The notes under the pieces were generated by a model. It had not been told where the DNA came from. It ran no database searches and saw nothing but the letters and a program-made list of their open reading frames with translations. 64,000 nt of DNA. It comes from Aquimarina sp. AU58 (lineage in GTDB: Bacteria; Bacteroidota; Bacteroidia; Flavobacteriales; Flavobacteriaceae). The position numbers and the translations under genes are program-made. The DNA lies in assembly GCF_900312745.1 (NCBI RefSeq), contig NZ_OMPD01000005.1, positions 61,273 through 125,272 of the forward strand, written 5' to 3'. Of this stretch, positions 35,922-44,886 are shown in pieces; the stretch's first letter is position 1, and the number at the start of each line of letters is the position of its first letter.

Positions 35922-37610
35922 ATGAGAAAGATTATAGTTTTTATTGTACTTGGCTTTTCTTTTTGCTATGGACAAAAGAACCTTCCAAAAGACTATTTTA
36001 TTCGTCCTCTTGATATTCCTACTGTAGTTTCGGGAACATTTGGCGAGTTGAGATCTAACCATTTTCATTCTGGATTAGATATGAAAACTAATGGCGAAGA
36101 AGGATTAAATGTATATGCTACAGCATCTGGTCGAGTAACTAGAATAAAGGTTTCGCATGGTGGATATGGTAAAGCACTATATATTGCACATCCTAATGGA
36201 TATACAAGTGTATATGCTCATTTAAAAAAATTCTCTCCAGAAATTGAAGCTTTTGTAAAAGAAAGACAGTACGCAAAAGAATCTTATGAAATAGAACTTT
36301 TTCCAAAATCAGGTTCGTTAATAGTTAAGCAAGGTGATGTTATAGCATACAGTGGTAATACCGGAGGAAGCTCTGGGCCTCATCTTCATTTTGAGATTAG
36401 AGATTCGAGATCCAGACCAATGAATCCAATGAATTTTGGCATGGAAGTAAAAGATACCAGAAAACCAATCATAAATAGTCTTTGGGCCTATAGTTTGGAT
36501 AAAGACGCACATATTAACGGTGCGCAAAAACCAGTTAGATTAAAGCTTACACCTCTAGAAGATGGTAGTTTTAAGGCAGAAAACCTGAGTGCATATGGTA
36601 AAATCGGTTTCGGCGTAGCTACCATAGACAAACAAGATTTAGCCGAGAATAATAACGGTGTATATGAAATAACTACTCTAATTAATGGTCAGGAAAATTT
36701 AAAAATAGAAATGAATCGTTTTTCTTTTGCCGAAACACGATATGCAAATCGGATTATTGATTACTCTTATTTTAAAGAATATAGAAGTAGAATAACAAAA
36801 CTCTTTGTTGAAAAAAACAATCCGTTAACCGTTTTTAAAAAGAAAGTAAATAATGGTATTGTTACTATTCAAGATAGTCTTTCTTATAACTATACTATTC
36901 ATATCAAAGATTTTAAAAACAACACCTCTACAATTACTATTCCTGTACAAGGAAAAAATGTAGAAACAATCACAAAAACAGATATTCCTAAAACATCAGA
37001 ATACGCTAAAGCAACTGAAAATTATACGTATAGCTCTGGTTTTTTTGACCTTTTCATCCCTAAAGGTGCATTATATGAAAATACCTATCTAGACATATCT
37101 GTTAATGGAGAAAAAATTAAAATTCACAATAACAAAACTCCGTTACATAAAAATATGACTCTGGTTTTTGATGTATCAAGGTATAGTGAAGAAGATAAGA
37201 AAAAATTATATATAGGCCGTTTAAATGGCTCTAAAACACCATCATACTCTAGAACATCAAAGAAAGGAAATCGGTTCTCTACCAGAACACGTACTTTTGG
37301 AACATACTCTTTATTTACCGATAACCAGAAGCCTACAATAATACCTATTAATGTTTCTAGCAAAAAATGGATATCAAAGGCCACACATTTAAAAGTAAAA
37401 ATCAATGATTCTGAATCTGGAATAAAAAGTTATCGAGGTACTATAAATGGAAAATTTATTTTATTGGAGTATGATTATAAGACCGGAATGTTAATCTATG
37501 ATTTTAATGATAAAAATCATGTGGACTCAGAAAATAATTTTAAACTTGTTGTGTTAGATAAAGTAGGTAATCGAGCAACATTCGAAACCACATTTTTTAG
37601 AAAACCTTAA
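35922..37610 (+). CDS. M23 (LytM) family peptidase, exported
   Basis: 562 aa. Signal peptide 'MRKIIVFIVLGFSFCYG' then Gln. The LytM zinc endopeptidase domain lies at about 35-170: the metal pair HxxxD is His49/Asp53 in 'HFHSGLDMKT', and 'GSSGPHLHFEIRD' carries the HLH motif. The remaining 390 residues are beta-rich Ig-like segments, as in longer Bacteroidota members. It is expected to cut peptidoglycan cross-bridges in the periplasm. The TonB receptor gene begins 13 bases after its stop, so the pair may be co-transcribed. Confidence 0.93.
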   Translation: MRKIIVFIVLGFSFCYGQKNLPKDYFIRPLDIPTVVSGTFGELRSNHFHSGLDMKTNGEEGLNVYATASGRVTRIKVSHGGYGKALYIAHPNGYTSVYAHLKKFSPEIEAFVKERQYAKESYEIELFPKSGSLIVKQGDVIAYSGNTGGSSGPHLHFEIRDSRSRPMNPMNFGMEVKDTRKPIINSLWAYSLDKDAHINGAQKPVRLKLTPLEDGSFKAENLSAYGKIGFGVATIDKQDLAENNNGVYEITTLINGQENLKIEMNRFSFAETRYANRIIDYSYFKEYRSRITKLFVEKNNPLTVFKKKVNNGIVTIQDSLSYNYTIHIKDFKNNTSTITIPVQGKNVETITKTDIPKTSEYAKATENYTYSSGFFDLFIPKGALYENTYLDISVNGEKIKIHNNKTPLHKNMTLVFDVSRYSEEDKKKLYIGRLNGSKTPSYSRTSKKGNRFSTRTRTFGTYSLFTDNQKPTIIPINVSSKKWISKATHLKVKINDSESGIKSYRGTINGKFILLEYDYKTGMLIYDFNDKNHVDSENNFKLVVLDKVGNRATFETTFFRKP

Positions 37611-37623
37611 ATACTCTTATTTC

Positions 37624-40092
37624 TTGAAACCTAATTTTTTCCCTCTTTTGATTTTACTGATTCTAATCAGTATTTCTTCTTCGGCTCAGACTGCAACGTT
37701 AAAAGGTGTTATTCTTAATGAAAACAATATTCCCATTCAAGGAGCTAACATCTCTTATAACGATTCTGGTACTCAATCTGATAAAAACGGTGTATATCAA
37801 CTTAGTATACCAGCTAACCAAGAAATTACAATACACATATCTCACATTAGTTTAAAAAATGTACAATTTGTTATTAATCTTGAAGAAAATCAAGAATACG
37901 AACTTAATCCAGTACTAAAAACAGATGTTGAACAGATAGGTGAAGTTATTATATCGGGTAGAGAGCGAAAAATTGTAGAAGGAATTACAACATTAGATCC
38001 CGAAACCATTAGAACCACCCCTTCTGCCAATGCAGGTGTAGAAGGACTCCTCAAGAGTTTACCCGGGGTAAGTTCTAATAACGAATTGAGTACGCAATAT
38101 TCTGTTCGTGGAGGAAATTATGATGAAAATTTGGTCTATGTAAATGAGATCGAAGTTTATCGTCCTTTTTTAGTAAGATCAGGACAACAGGAAGGTTTAA
38201 GCTTTGTAAATACGGATATGGTTCGTAATGTAGATTTTTCTGCAGGAGGGTTTCAAGCTAAATATGGAGACAAACTTTCTTCAGTTTTAGATATTACTTA
38301 TAAAAGACCAACAAGACTGGGAGCAACAGCAGATTTAAGCCTGCTGGGAGGTAGTGTTTCTGCAGAAGGAATTTCTAAAAACAAAAAACTAGCTGCTATT
38401 GTTGGTGTGCGGTATAGAGATAATAGCTTATTAGTAGATGCAAAAAATACTGAAACCAATTTTCAACCTAGATTTGCAGACGTACAAACATATCTTTCTT
38501 ATAATTTTTCTAGTAAATTTGAATTAGGCTTCTTAAGCAATTTAGCACTTAATACCTATGATTATGAACCATTAACCGAACAGGTGAATTTTGGAACATT
38601 ACAAACAGTGCAGGCATTAACTGTTCGCTATGATGGACAAGAAAAAGACCGGTATGAAACCTATTTTGGAGCACTAAAAGGAACCTACAGAGCCAATGAC
38701 AATTTAACTCTAAAATTAATTGCCTCTGGATATCATACACAAGAACAAGAGCATTATGATATTTTTGCAGCATATGCACTAGGTACTGTAAATACCGATA
38801 TTGGTAGTGAAAACCTGGGAGAAGTAGAATTTAGTGAAGGTATAGGTTCTCAATTAACGCATGCAAGAAATGATCTGGATGCATTGATATATAATCTCGA
38901 ACATAAAGGAACATATGTTGCAGATCAACATCAGTTTGATTGGGGTATCAAATATACCTCAGAAGATATTAGAGACCGTTTACAAGAATATGAAATCATT
39001 GATTCTGCTGGTTTTTCTATCAGACCTCCTGTACTGGATTTTGTAAATGATCAGCCCTACACTCCTTTTGCAAGTCCTATTGTTCCTTTTACTAGCGTAA
39101 GAGCTACAAATAGCACCAAAATTGATCGTATTTCTGGGTATGCGCAATACAGCATTCGCTCTAATATAAAAGAAAACGAAATTTGGGCAAATGTAGGTGT
39201 TAGAGCACATAACTGGAATATCTATGGAAATACAGTTGATAGTTCTGATTCGCAAATTGTATTTAGCCCAAGGGCTCAAGTTGCGATTAAACCTAATTGG
39301 AAATCTGATATGATCTTTAGAGTTTCTGGAGGGCTATATCATCAACCTCCCTTTTATAGAGAATTACGAGATTCATTAGGGGTGGTAAGACCAGATGTTA
39401 AAGCACAGCAATCTATACATATCGTACTTGGTAATGACTACAGCTTTTCTATGTGGAAAAGACCATTTAAATTAACTACAGAGTTATATTACAAAAAACT
39501 AACTGATGTAAACCCGTACACTATCGAAAATGTTAGGATACGATATCGTGCAAGAAATAATGCAGAAGCATATGCACAGGGAGTCGATTTAAGACTTAAT
39601 GGAGAATTTGTTCCAGGTACAGAAAGCTGGGTAAGTCTTGGGTATTTAAAAACTGAAGAAAATATCGATAAGCGTGGTTATATCTCTCGACCAACAGATC
39701 AACGACTCAAAATCGGAGTGTTATTTCAGGATTACGTCCCTTCTATCCCAAGCTTAAAAATGTATTTAAATATGGTCTATCAAACAGGAGTACCAGGAGG
39801 TTCTCCCAGTTATGCAGATCCATATAATTTTCAGACCAGACTACGAGATTATCGAAGAGCCGATTTAGGAATATCATATGTTGTGGTTGATCAAAACAAA
39901 AGATTAAGAGAAGGTCATTTTCTTAATATGTTTAGAGAATTAAACCTTGGTTTTGAAATCTACAATATCTTTGATAATCAAAATACGATCACCAATACTT
40001 TTGTAAGAGATGCAGCAAGTCAACGCCAATTTGCTATTCCCAACTATTTAACGCCACGGGTTTTTAATGTTCGACTAGGAATGAAATTTTAG
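37624..40092 (+). CDS. TonB-dependent receptor with carboxypeptidase-regulatory-like N-terminal domain
   Basis: 822 aa starting at TTG 37624, the start that gives a proper signal peptide ('FFPLLILLILISISSSAQ'); no ATG lies in a suitable place. A CarboxypepD-reg-like domain (about 23-100, 'TLKGVILNENNIPIQGANIS') precedes the plug ('EGLLKSLPGVSSNNELSTQY', 'VRGGNYDENLVYVNEIEVYR', 'VDFSAGGFQAKYGDKLSS') and a 22-strand barrel to the end, which closes 'TPRVFNVRLGMKF'. Outer-membrane active transport driven by TonB. No SusD partner is adjacent, so the ligand cannot be deduced. Encoded 13 bases after the M23 gene. Confidence 0.92.
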   Translation: MKPNFFPLLILLILISISSSAQTATLKGVILNENNIPIQGANISYNDSGTQSDKNGVYQLSIPANQEITIHISHISLKNVQFVINLEENQEYELNPVLKTDVEQIGEVIISGRERKIVEGITTLDPETIRTTPSANAGVEGLLKSLPGVSSNNELSTQYSVRGGNYDENLVYVNEIEVYRPFLVRSGQQEGLSFVNTDMVRNVDFSAGGFQAKYGDKLSSVLDITYKRPTRLGATADLSLLGGSVSAEGISKNKKLAAIVGVRYRDNSLLVDAKNTETNFQPRFADVQTYLSYNFSSKFELGFLSNLALNTYDYEPLTEQVNFGTLQTVQALTVRYDGQEKDRYETYFGALKGTYRANDNLTLKLIASGYHTQEQEHYDIFAAYALGTVNTDIGSENLGEVEFSEGIGSQLTHARNDLDALIYNLEHKGTYVADQHQFDWGIKYTSEDIRDRLQEYEIIDSAGFSIRPPVLDFVNDQPYTPFASPIVPFTSVRATNSTKIDRISGYAQYSIRSNIKENEIWANVGVRAHNWNIYGNTVDSSDSQIVFSPRAQVAIKPNWKSDMIFRVSGGLYHQPPFYRELRDSLGVVRPDVKAQQSIHIVLGNDYSFSMWKRPFKLTTELYYKKLTDVNPYTIENVRIRYRARNNAEAYAQGVDLRLNGEFVPGTESWVSLGYLKTEENIDKRGYISRPTDQRLKIGVLFQDYVPSIPSLKMYLNMVYQTGVPGGSPSYADPYNFQTRLRDYRRADLGISYVVVDQNKRLREGHFLNMFRELNLGFEIYNIFDNQNTITNTFVRDAASQRQFAIPNYLTPRVFNVRLGMKF

Positions 40093-40105
40093 TTTTAAGA
40101 ATAGA

Positions 40106-41254
40106 TTATTCTTCTATAAATTTCTTTAGTACATCAACTGTATAATCTACTTCTTCTTTAGTATTAAATTTTGAAAGTGAGAAACGTATTGATGGTTTTT
40201 GTAAATCCTCATCAGAAAGGATTTCGGTTAATACATGAGACCCTTTACCGCTTCCACTTTGGCAAGCACTCCCCTTTGAACATGCAATACCATTAATATC
40301 TAAATGAAATAATAATATCCCTGCTTTTTCTTCAGAAACAGGCAAACACACACTAATTAAGGTGTATGTACTTTTTTCAGAATCACAACAACTGGCATTA
40401 AACTTTACTCCTTCAATATTATTTTTAAGAGAATCGATAAAGTATTGTTTAAGATTTGTAACGTAGCTCTTTTCTTCTTCTAAATTTTCATATGATAATC
40501 GCAACGCCTCATCCATTCCTGCAATATTATGCACGCTTTCTGTTCCTGCTCTATACCCTCGTTCTTGTTCACCACCAAAAATTAACGGTTTTAAACCAGA
40601 ATTTTTTCTAATATAGGCAAAACCAACTCCTTTTGGTCCATGAAATTTATGAGCACTTACCGCTGTAAAATCAATATATAAATCACTTAAATCTACATCA
40701 TAATGGCCTATCGACTGAACCATATCACTATGAAAAAGTGCTTCATGTTCTTTACACAAGTTTCCAACATGCTCAATATCTAATATCGTCCCCACTTCAT
40801 TATTTACATGCATCAAGCTTACTAAGGTCTTCTCATTAGAATTACTAAGAAGTGATTCTAAGTGTTTATAATCAATCGATCCATCTGTATTTATATTAAC
40901 ATAACTTACTACTATATCGGTACGAGACTCTATTTCCTGTACTGTATGTAATACTGCGTGATGCTCTATTTTGGTTGTAATAATACGCTTAACCCCTAAA
41001 TCCCTAACAGCACTATTTATTGCTAAGTTATCAGCTTCTGTACCTCCAGAAGTAAATATAATTTCTGATGCTTTTACTCCTAAATAACTAGCAATGTTTT
41101 TACGTGTTTGTTCTATATGATTCTTAGCAGATCGACCATAACCATGTATTGATGAAGGATTTCCATAATCTTCTTTCAATACAGAAACCATTTTAGCAAT
41201 AACCTCTGGCCTTACCTCTGTGGTAGCCGCACTATCAAAATAAACTTTTTGCAT
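40106..41254 (-). CDS. cysteine desulfurase (IscS/NifS family)
   Basis: 382 aa, fold-type I PLP enzyme that removes sulfur from cysteine for Fe-S cluster and tRNA thiolation. The PLP lysine is in 'AVSAHKFHGPKGVGF', the N-terminal 'VYFDSAATTEVRPEV' and 'IIFTSGGTEADNLAI' bind cofactor, and the catalytic Cys loop reads 'GIACSKGSACQSGSGKGSH'. The short active-site loop and 'SxGSACxSG' are of the IscS/NifS group I type. No iscU or other cluster gene is adjacent, so I give no symbol. Convergent with the TonB receptor (13-base gap). Confidence 0.93.
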   Translation of the reverse strand: MQKVYFDSAATTEVRPEVIAKMVSVLKEDYGNPSSIHGYGRSAKNHIEQTRKNIASYLGVKASEIIFTSGGTEADNLAINSAVRDLGVKRIITTKIEHHAVLHTVQEIESRTDIVVSYVNINTDGSIDYKHLESLLSNSNEKTLVSLMHVNNEVGTILDIEHVGNLCKEHEALFHSDMVQSIGHYDVDLSDLYIDFTAVSAHKFHGPKGVGFAYIRKNSGLKPLIFGGEQERGYRAGTESVHNIAGMDEALRLSYENLEEEKSYVTNLKQYFIDSLKNNIEGVKFNASCCDSEKSTYTLISVCLPVSEEKAGILLFHLDINGIACSKGSACQSGSGKGSHVLTEILSDEDLQKPSIRFSLSKFNTKEEVDYTVDVLKKFIEE

Positions 41255-41403
41255 AAAACAAAGTAATTAAGTTGTTGAAATAGACATTTATTCGTTTTTT
41301 GTAAAAAAACTTTAATTTTTACAATATTCCCAATTTTCCGACTACAAAACTAATCTAAATAAAATTATTTTCGAGTACACGCGTTATAATCTTTCAATTC
41401 CTT

Positions 41404-41411
41404 TACTTTTG
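41404..41411 (+). promoter_or_regulatory. -7 promoter element before the Asp-rich lipoprotein gene
   Basis: TACTTTTG, an exact TAnnTTTG, 23 bases before the ATG at 41435. A clear -33 TTG is not visible. Confidence 0.45.
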
Positions 41412-41434
41412 TCAAAAAAAATACTCATTCTGAC

Positions 41435-42340
41435 ATGAAAAAGTTGTTTTCATTTCTCTTTTTATTATTATTCCTCTCCTCTTGTGATGATGGTGACTTA
41501 GTGATCACCAGTTTTGAGTTTGATGATGTTGACTTACAACTTTGTAAAGGTGCAAAACCAAATGAATTTGTTTTTTTCAAGATTAGCAAGACTATAAACG
41601 AGGCTATTTCCTATAGCTTTATCAGTGAGACTTTTTCTGATACTATTGCAACCTCCACACCCATTGCTATCCAATTAAGTGAGGATTCTAACAATTTAAT
41701 ATATAGAAATTTCAATATCCCGGTAACTACAGATTATTTTTGTTCTAATATCCCGTCTAGTGAAATTATAATTGTTGAAGAACTTAATGGCATTACAGGA
41801 ACATCTGAAATTTCGACTAAAATTACAACTGAAGATGATGACGATGGGGTTCCGGCGGAACAAGAAGATCTTAATAACAATGGCGACTATGAGGATGATG
41901 ATACCGATGGTGACGGAATTCCTAATTATAAAGATCAGGATGACGATAACGATAACATTTTAACTAGTGTTGAGTTACCAAATGACATTCCTGACAATGA
42001 TGACCCCCGAGATACAGACGGAGACGGTACACCTGATTACCTCGAAGAAGATGATGATGGTGACGGAATCTTAACTCGTAATGAAGATGCAGATATGAAT
42101 GGAAACCCAAGAGATGATAGAGATCCTGTTTCCGGAGAATTATTTTACCTAGATGCAAAATCAACTAATAGTGCAGTTACGGTAAACCCTGTACTTGATA
42201 ACACTATAAAAACTACATTTAGAACCACCTTATCTATAAATGGCCTTGTTTTTGATAGTTACAATCAAAATTTTAAAGACAGACATTTTTCATTTGGTTT
42301 TAGAGATGTTACTATCCCTAAGACAACCAAAAAAGAGTAG
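41435..42340 (+). CDS. lipoprotein with Asp-rich calcium-binding (TSP3-like) repeats
   Basis: 301 aa. Lipobox 'FLLLFLSSCDDGD' (Cys17). Residues about 20-130 share a pattern with the next gene ('FVFFKI', 'LIYRNFN', 'YFCSNIPSSEI', 'EELNGITGTSEI'). Residues about 131-230 contain several thrombospondin type-3-like DxDxDG(I)P/D calcium loops ('DDDDGVPAEQEDLNNNGDY', 'DTDGDGIPNYKDQDDDND', 'DTDGDGTPDYLEEDDDGDG'). A beta-rich end follows. It is probably a surface-exposed, calcium-stiffened stalk on the outer membrane. Function unknown. Confidence 0.82.
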   Translation: MKKLFSFLFLLLFLSSCDDGDLVITSFEFDDVDLQLCKGAKPNEFVFFKISKTINEAISYSFISETFSDTIATSTPIAIQLSEDSNNLIYRNFNIPVTTDYFCSNIPSSEIIIVEELNGITGTSEISTKITTEDDDDGVPAEQEDLNNNGDYEDDDTDGDGIPNYKDQDDDNDNILTSVELPNDIPDNDDPRDTDGDGTPDYLEEDDDGDGILTRNEDADMNGNPRDDRDPVSGELFYLDAKSTNSAVTVNPVLDNTIKTTFRTTLSINGLVFDSYNQNFKDRHFSFGFRDVTIPKTTKKE

Positions 42341-42356
42341 CTCATACCACATTATT

Positions 42357-42887
42357 ATGAATAATTTTTTTTACTATATAATTTTTATTGCAGTATTGGT
42401 TAGTTGTAGTGAAGGAGATGTTATTGAAAATGACATCAGTAATTTCACAGCTCCGTTAGAGAATTGCTCTAATCAAAATGAAGATACTTTTGTTTTTTTC
42501 AAAATTGATCCCCAAATTAATCAATCTCTATCTCTTAGCTTTACAAGCACTACTTTTGAATTAAATACAGTTCCCGAAAGCCTTACTCATACTATAGCAC
42601 TTAATAATACTACAAATATCCTAATATATAGACAATTTAATACTCAAATCGATGGTACTGCATATTTTTGCAGCAGTGTTCCTCCCAGTGGTATTACAGT
42701 TACTCAAGAGCTAAAAAGTTCTAACGGAAATGCTGAAATAAAATATGTTTTAAAGAGTGATACAGCTACAGAAACTGTCTACACCAGAACGATAACTCTT
42801 ACCGACATCACTCTGGAAGGAGCTGGGATTGCAATACGACAAGAACTACTACAACTAGGTGAAGATGAGATTACTGTTCTAAAATAA
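42357..42887 (+). CDS. lipoprotein paralogous to the preceding gene
   Basis: 176 aa from the ATG at 42357, which gives a lipobox 'IIFIAVLVSCSEGD' (Cys17); longer in-frame starts would overlap the previous gene and lack a signal. It repeats the N-terminal domain of the preceding lipoprotein ('TFVFFKID', 'ILIYRQFN', 'YFCSSVPPSG', 'QELKSSNGNAEIKYVL') but has no calcium repeats, so the pair looks like a duplication with a stalk gained or lost. Sixteen bases follow the preceding stop, so they are probably co-transcribed. It ends next to the convergent Smr gene with no gap. Confidence 0.8.
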   Translation: MNNFFYYIIFIAVLVSCSEGDVIENDISNFTAPLENCSNQNEDTFVFFKIDPQINQSLSLSFTSTTFELNTVPESLTHTIALNNTTNILIYRQFNTQIDGTAYFCSSVPPSGITVTQELKSSNGNAEIKYVLKSDTATETVYTRTITLTDITLEGAGIAIRQELLQLGEDEITVLK

Positions 42888-43436
42888 CTATTTTGGATTT
42901 TGAACAATATACACCGCTGTCGCTCCTAGTCCATATTTCCTATAGTTACCTTCAGAAATTCTGATATTATCATATCTCCCAAAAAGGTATTTGAGTTCTT
43001 CTTTTAAAACTCCTTGCCCTACTCCATGAATAAAAACCACATTGGGAATACGTTTACTAATTGCGAAATCCAGCTGTCTTTTTGCTGTATCCAATTGCAA
43101 CGTTATCATATCATGATTTGTCATTCCTTTGGTTGATCTCACTAATTTGTTAATATGTAAATCAACTTCCATTGGTGGTACATCCCGTTCTTTTGGTTTA
43201 GCAATAGGTCTTTTTGGCTTTTTTTTAAAAACCTCCTTCTCTTGTAAATTCTTATGTACCTCTTCATAAGAAGGCATAATAAGCTCTCCCGACTTAATTT
43301 TTACGACTTCACGAATAAAAAATGTCATATCAAACCCATCCTCTGTTTCAATTGTTACTTCATCAACAGTAACCGCTATAACTTTGCCTGTAATTGGTTC
43401 ATCCAGAACAGATACAGTATCCCCTATTTTAATCAT
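42888..43436 (-). CDS. Smr-domain protein (MutS2-like C-terminal nuclease domain)
   Basis: About 182 aa from the ATG at 43436 ('MIKIGDTVSVLDEPITGKVI'), chosen because it follows the upstream gene's stop by one base; an ATG five codons earlier would overlap that gene. An N-terminal SH3-like/KOW-like domain (1-75, 'VTVDEVTIETEDGFDMTFF') is joined by a Lys/Pro-rich linker to a C-terminal Smr domain (about 95-180): 'EVDLHINKLVRS' and 'VVFIHGVGQGVLKEELKYLF', the conserved H-G-x-G core. Similar Bacteroidota proteins are annotated DUF2027/Smr. Smr domains are endonucleases or RNA-binding, and the in vivo target here is unknown. Confidence 0.86.
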   Translation of the reverse strand: MIKIGDTVSVLDEPITGKVIAVTVDEVTIETEDGFDMTFFIREVVKIKSGELIMPSYEEVHKNLQEKEVFKKKPKRPIAKPKERDVPPMEVDLHINKLVRSTKGMTNHDMITLQLDTAKRQLDFAISKRIPNVVFIHGVGQGVLKEELKYLFGRYDNIRISEGNYRKYGLGATAVYIVQNPK

Positions 43437-43437
43437 A

Positions 43438-43647
43438 TTATTCTTCTTCATGGTATGGATCAGAATCAATTTTGGTTTTCGATTTCACATTAGTATTAAT
43501 AAGAAATACTCCTAACATTAAAAAAACTACTCCAATACTCTGGATGTAATAGTTTTTAGTTATCGAAGAAATTTCACTTATCAATGCAATAGCTCCAATC
43601 ATTACCAAAAGTATACTTATGATTTTTTTGATCCTACGATAATTCAT
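43438..43647 (-). CDS. small membrane protein of unknown function
   Basis: 69 aa with two hydrophobic helices (about 9-26 'IISILLVMIGAIALISEI' and 33-51 'YYIQSIGVVFLMLGVFLI'), then a charged C terminus ending 'DSDPYHEEE'. It is translationally adjacent to the Smr gene (one base between stop and start). I recognise no family. A 43-codon open frame overlaps its start by one codon on the same strand (43644-43775). Confidence 0.65.
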   Translation of the reverse strand: MNYRRIKKIISILLVMIGAIALISEISSITKNYYIQSIGVVFLMLGVFLINTNVKSKTKIDSDPYHEEE

Positions 43648-43840
43648 TTGCCTAATCCTTTTTTGTTAATCCAATAGATAGTATAATCAATATCATCATT
43701 TAATATCTTAAGAATTGATTTCTTTTCAAATAATGACTTCAAGGTATTTTCTTTATACCCGATCCAATACTTCTCTTACTAATTGCAAAAGTATTAAATA
43801 ATAGATTTTTGAACCTTCAAATATTTTAAATAACTTAATT

Positions 43841-44164
43841 ATGTATATTGCAGTTAATAATTATAAAGTTTTTTCGCTTTTGGAGACCTATATGTTACCT
43901 TGTTTAAACAAAAAAATTTTTGGAGTTGATTGTTTAGGCTGTGGAATGCAAAGATCTATTTCTCTCTTACTCAAAGGAGATTTTGTTGCTGCGTTTTATA
44001 TGTATCCCGCGATTTACCCTCTTTTACTATTACTAATATTTTTAGGATTCAACTTTTTTATCAAATTTAAATATGACAGACTTATAAAAATGAGTCTAAT
44101 GGTTACAGCCATACTTACTATTATTATAAGTTATGTAATCAAAATGAAAATTATTTTTAACTAA
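43841..44164 (+). CDS. DUF2752 domain membrane protein, copy 1
   Basis: 107 aa. The DUF2752 hallmark is the Cys-rich motif before the first helix, here 'IFGVDCLGCGMQRSISLLLK' (CxxC followed by QR), then 'FVAAFYMYPAIYPLLLLLIF' and one to two further membrane helices. Function of the family unknown. The CCC-motif gene follows after 12 bases, and this pair is repeated directly downstream (44588-45195). The protein opens with about 20 residues lacking a signal, consistent with inner-membrane insertion. Confidence 0.85.
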   Translation: MYIAVNNYKVFSLLETYMLPCLNKKIFGVDCLGCGMQRSISLLLKGDFVAAFYMYPAIYPLLLLLIFLGFNFFIKFKYDRLIKMSLMVTAILTIIISYVIKMKIIFN

Positions 44165-44176
44165 TCAATCTAAATT

Positions 44177-44500
44177 ATGGAAAAACAAACATTACCTAAT
44201 TCTACCCTAATCCTGGTTTTTGGTATTCTATCAATCTTAGGATGCTGTTGTTATGGTGTACTAGGAATTATCCTGGCTATTGTGGCTATAGTACTAGCTA
44301 AAAAAGCTACAGCATTGTACAATGAAAACCCAGAATTATATACTGGATATCAAAATGTTAAAACAGGTAAGATATTAGCAATTGTAGGTCTTATATTAAG
44401 TATTATCTATTTGATATATGTTATCTTCATATTTGCAACAATAGGATATGATGGTATACTAGATATGCAAAGAGAAATGATGGAACAGTACGGAGGATAA
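44177..44500 (+). CDS. CCC-motif membrane protein (DUF4190-like), copy 1
   Basis: 107 aa with two long helices: residues about 9-40 containing the eponymous 'SILGCCCYGVLGIILAI' Cys triplet, and about 67-92. The segment between, 'AKKATALYNENPELYTGY' and 'QNVKTGKILAIVG', is strongly conserved in the copy at 44887. Inner-membrane protein, unknown function. It is encoded 12 bases after a DUF2752 gene and closed by its own terminator before the duplicated pair begins. Confidence 0.85.
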   Translation: MEKQTLPNSTLILVFGILSILGCCCYGVLGIILAIVAIVLAKKATALYNENPELYTGYQNVKTGKILAIVGLILSIIYLIYVIFIFATIGYDGILDMQREMMEQYGG

Positions 44501-44521
44501 TCTGTAAATAATTTAATTTTT

Positions 44522-44557
44522 AAAAACTGTTCGGAATACTATTTCGAACAGTTTTTA
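44522..44557 (+). terminator. terminator between the two DUF2752/CCC modules
   Basis: A 12-bp stem (AAAAACTGTTCG with CGAACAGTTTTT) and an 11-base loop, ending in T-rich sequence. It separates the two duplicated modules into distinct transcripts. Confidence 0.85.
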
Positions 44558-44587
44558 TTTAGAATAAATTTCTTATTCATATAATTT

Positions 44588-44878
44588 GTGGAGCAGTTTA
44601 TTAACTATATTGAATCTAATCTATTACAATGCCCTACCAAAAAACTAATGGGTATTGATTGTTTAGGCTGTGGTTTTCAACGAAGTTTTTTATTACTCAT
44701 CAAGGGTGATTTAGTAGAGTCCTTTCTAATGTATCCTGCACTTATACCATTACTATTAATGTTTGGATATCTAATTGTTCATCTTTTTCTAAAGTTTAAA
44801 AAAGGTGCTAAAACTCTTCAATATTTTTATATTTTAAATAGTATACTTATCATTACAAATTATATTATAAAATTCTAA
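44588..44878 (+). CDS. DUF2752 domain membrane protein, copy 2
   Basis: 96 aa starting at GTG 44588. The motif 'LMGIDCLGCGFQRSFLLLIK' aligns directly with copy 1, as do 'FLMYPALIPLLL' and the two C-terminal helices. The spacing to the next gene (8 bases) also repeats the layout of the first module. The GTG start has little visible ribosome-binding sequence, which is normal in this phylum. Confidence 0.82.
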   Translation: MEQFINYIESNLLQCPTKKLMGIDCLGCGFQRSFLLLIKGDLVESFLMYPALIPLLLMFGYLIVHLFLKFKKGAKTLQYFYILNSILIITNYIIKF

Positions 44879-44886
44879 TACATTAT

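Noticed and set aside
40097..40113. Small hairpin AAGAATA-GAT-TATTCTT between the TonB receptor and the cysteine desulfurase
   Set aside because: Only seven A/T-rich base pairs and no T-run; too weak to call a terminator.
43644..43775. 43-codon open frame on the minus strand ending over the start of the small membrane-protein gene (ATGA overlap)
   Set aside because: No ATG start (only an internal TTG), unknown sequence, and length within chance for AT-rich DNA. The ATGA overlap and protein-like residues keep it a weak possibility, perhaps a gene remnant.
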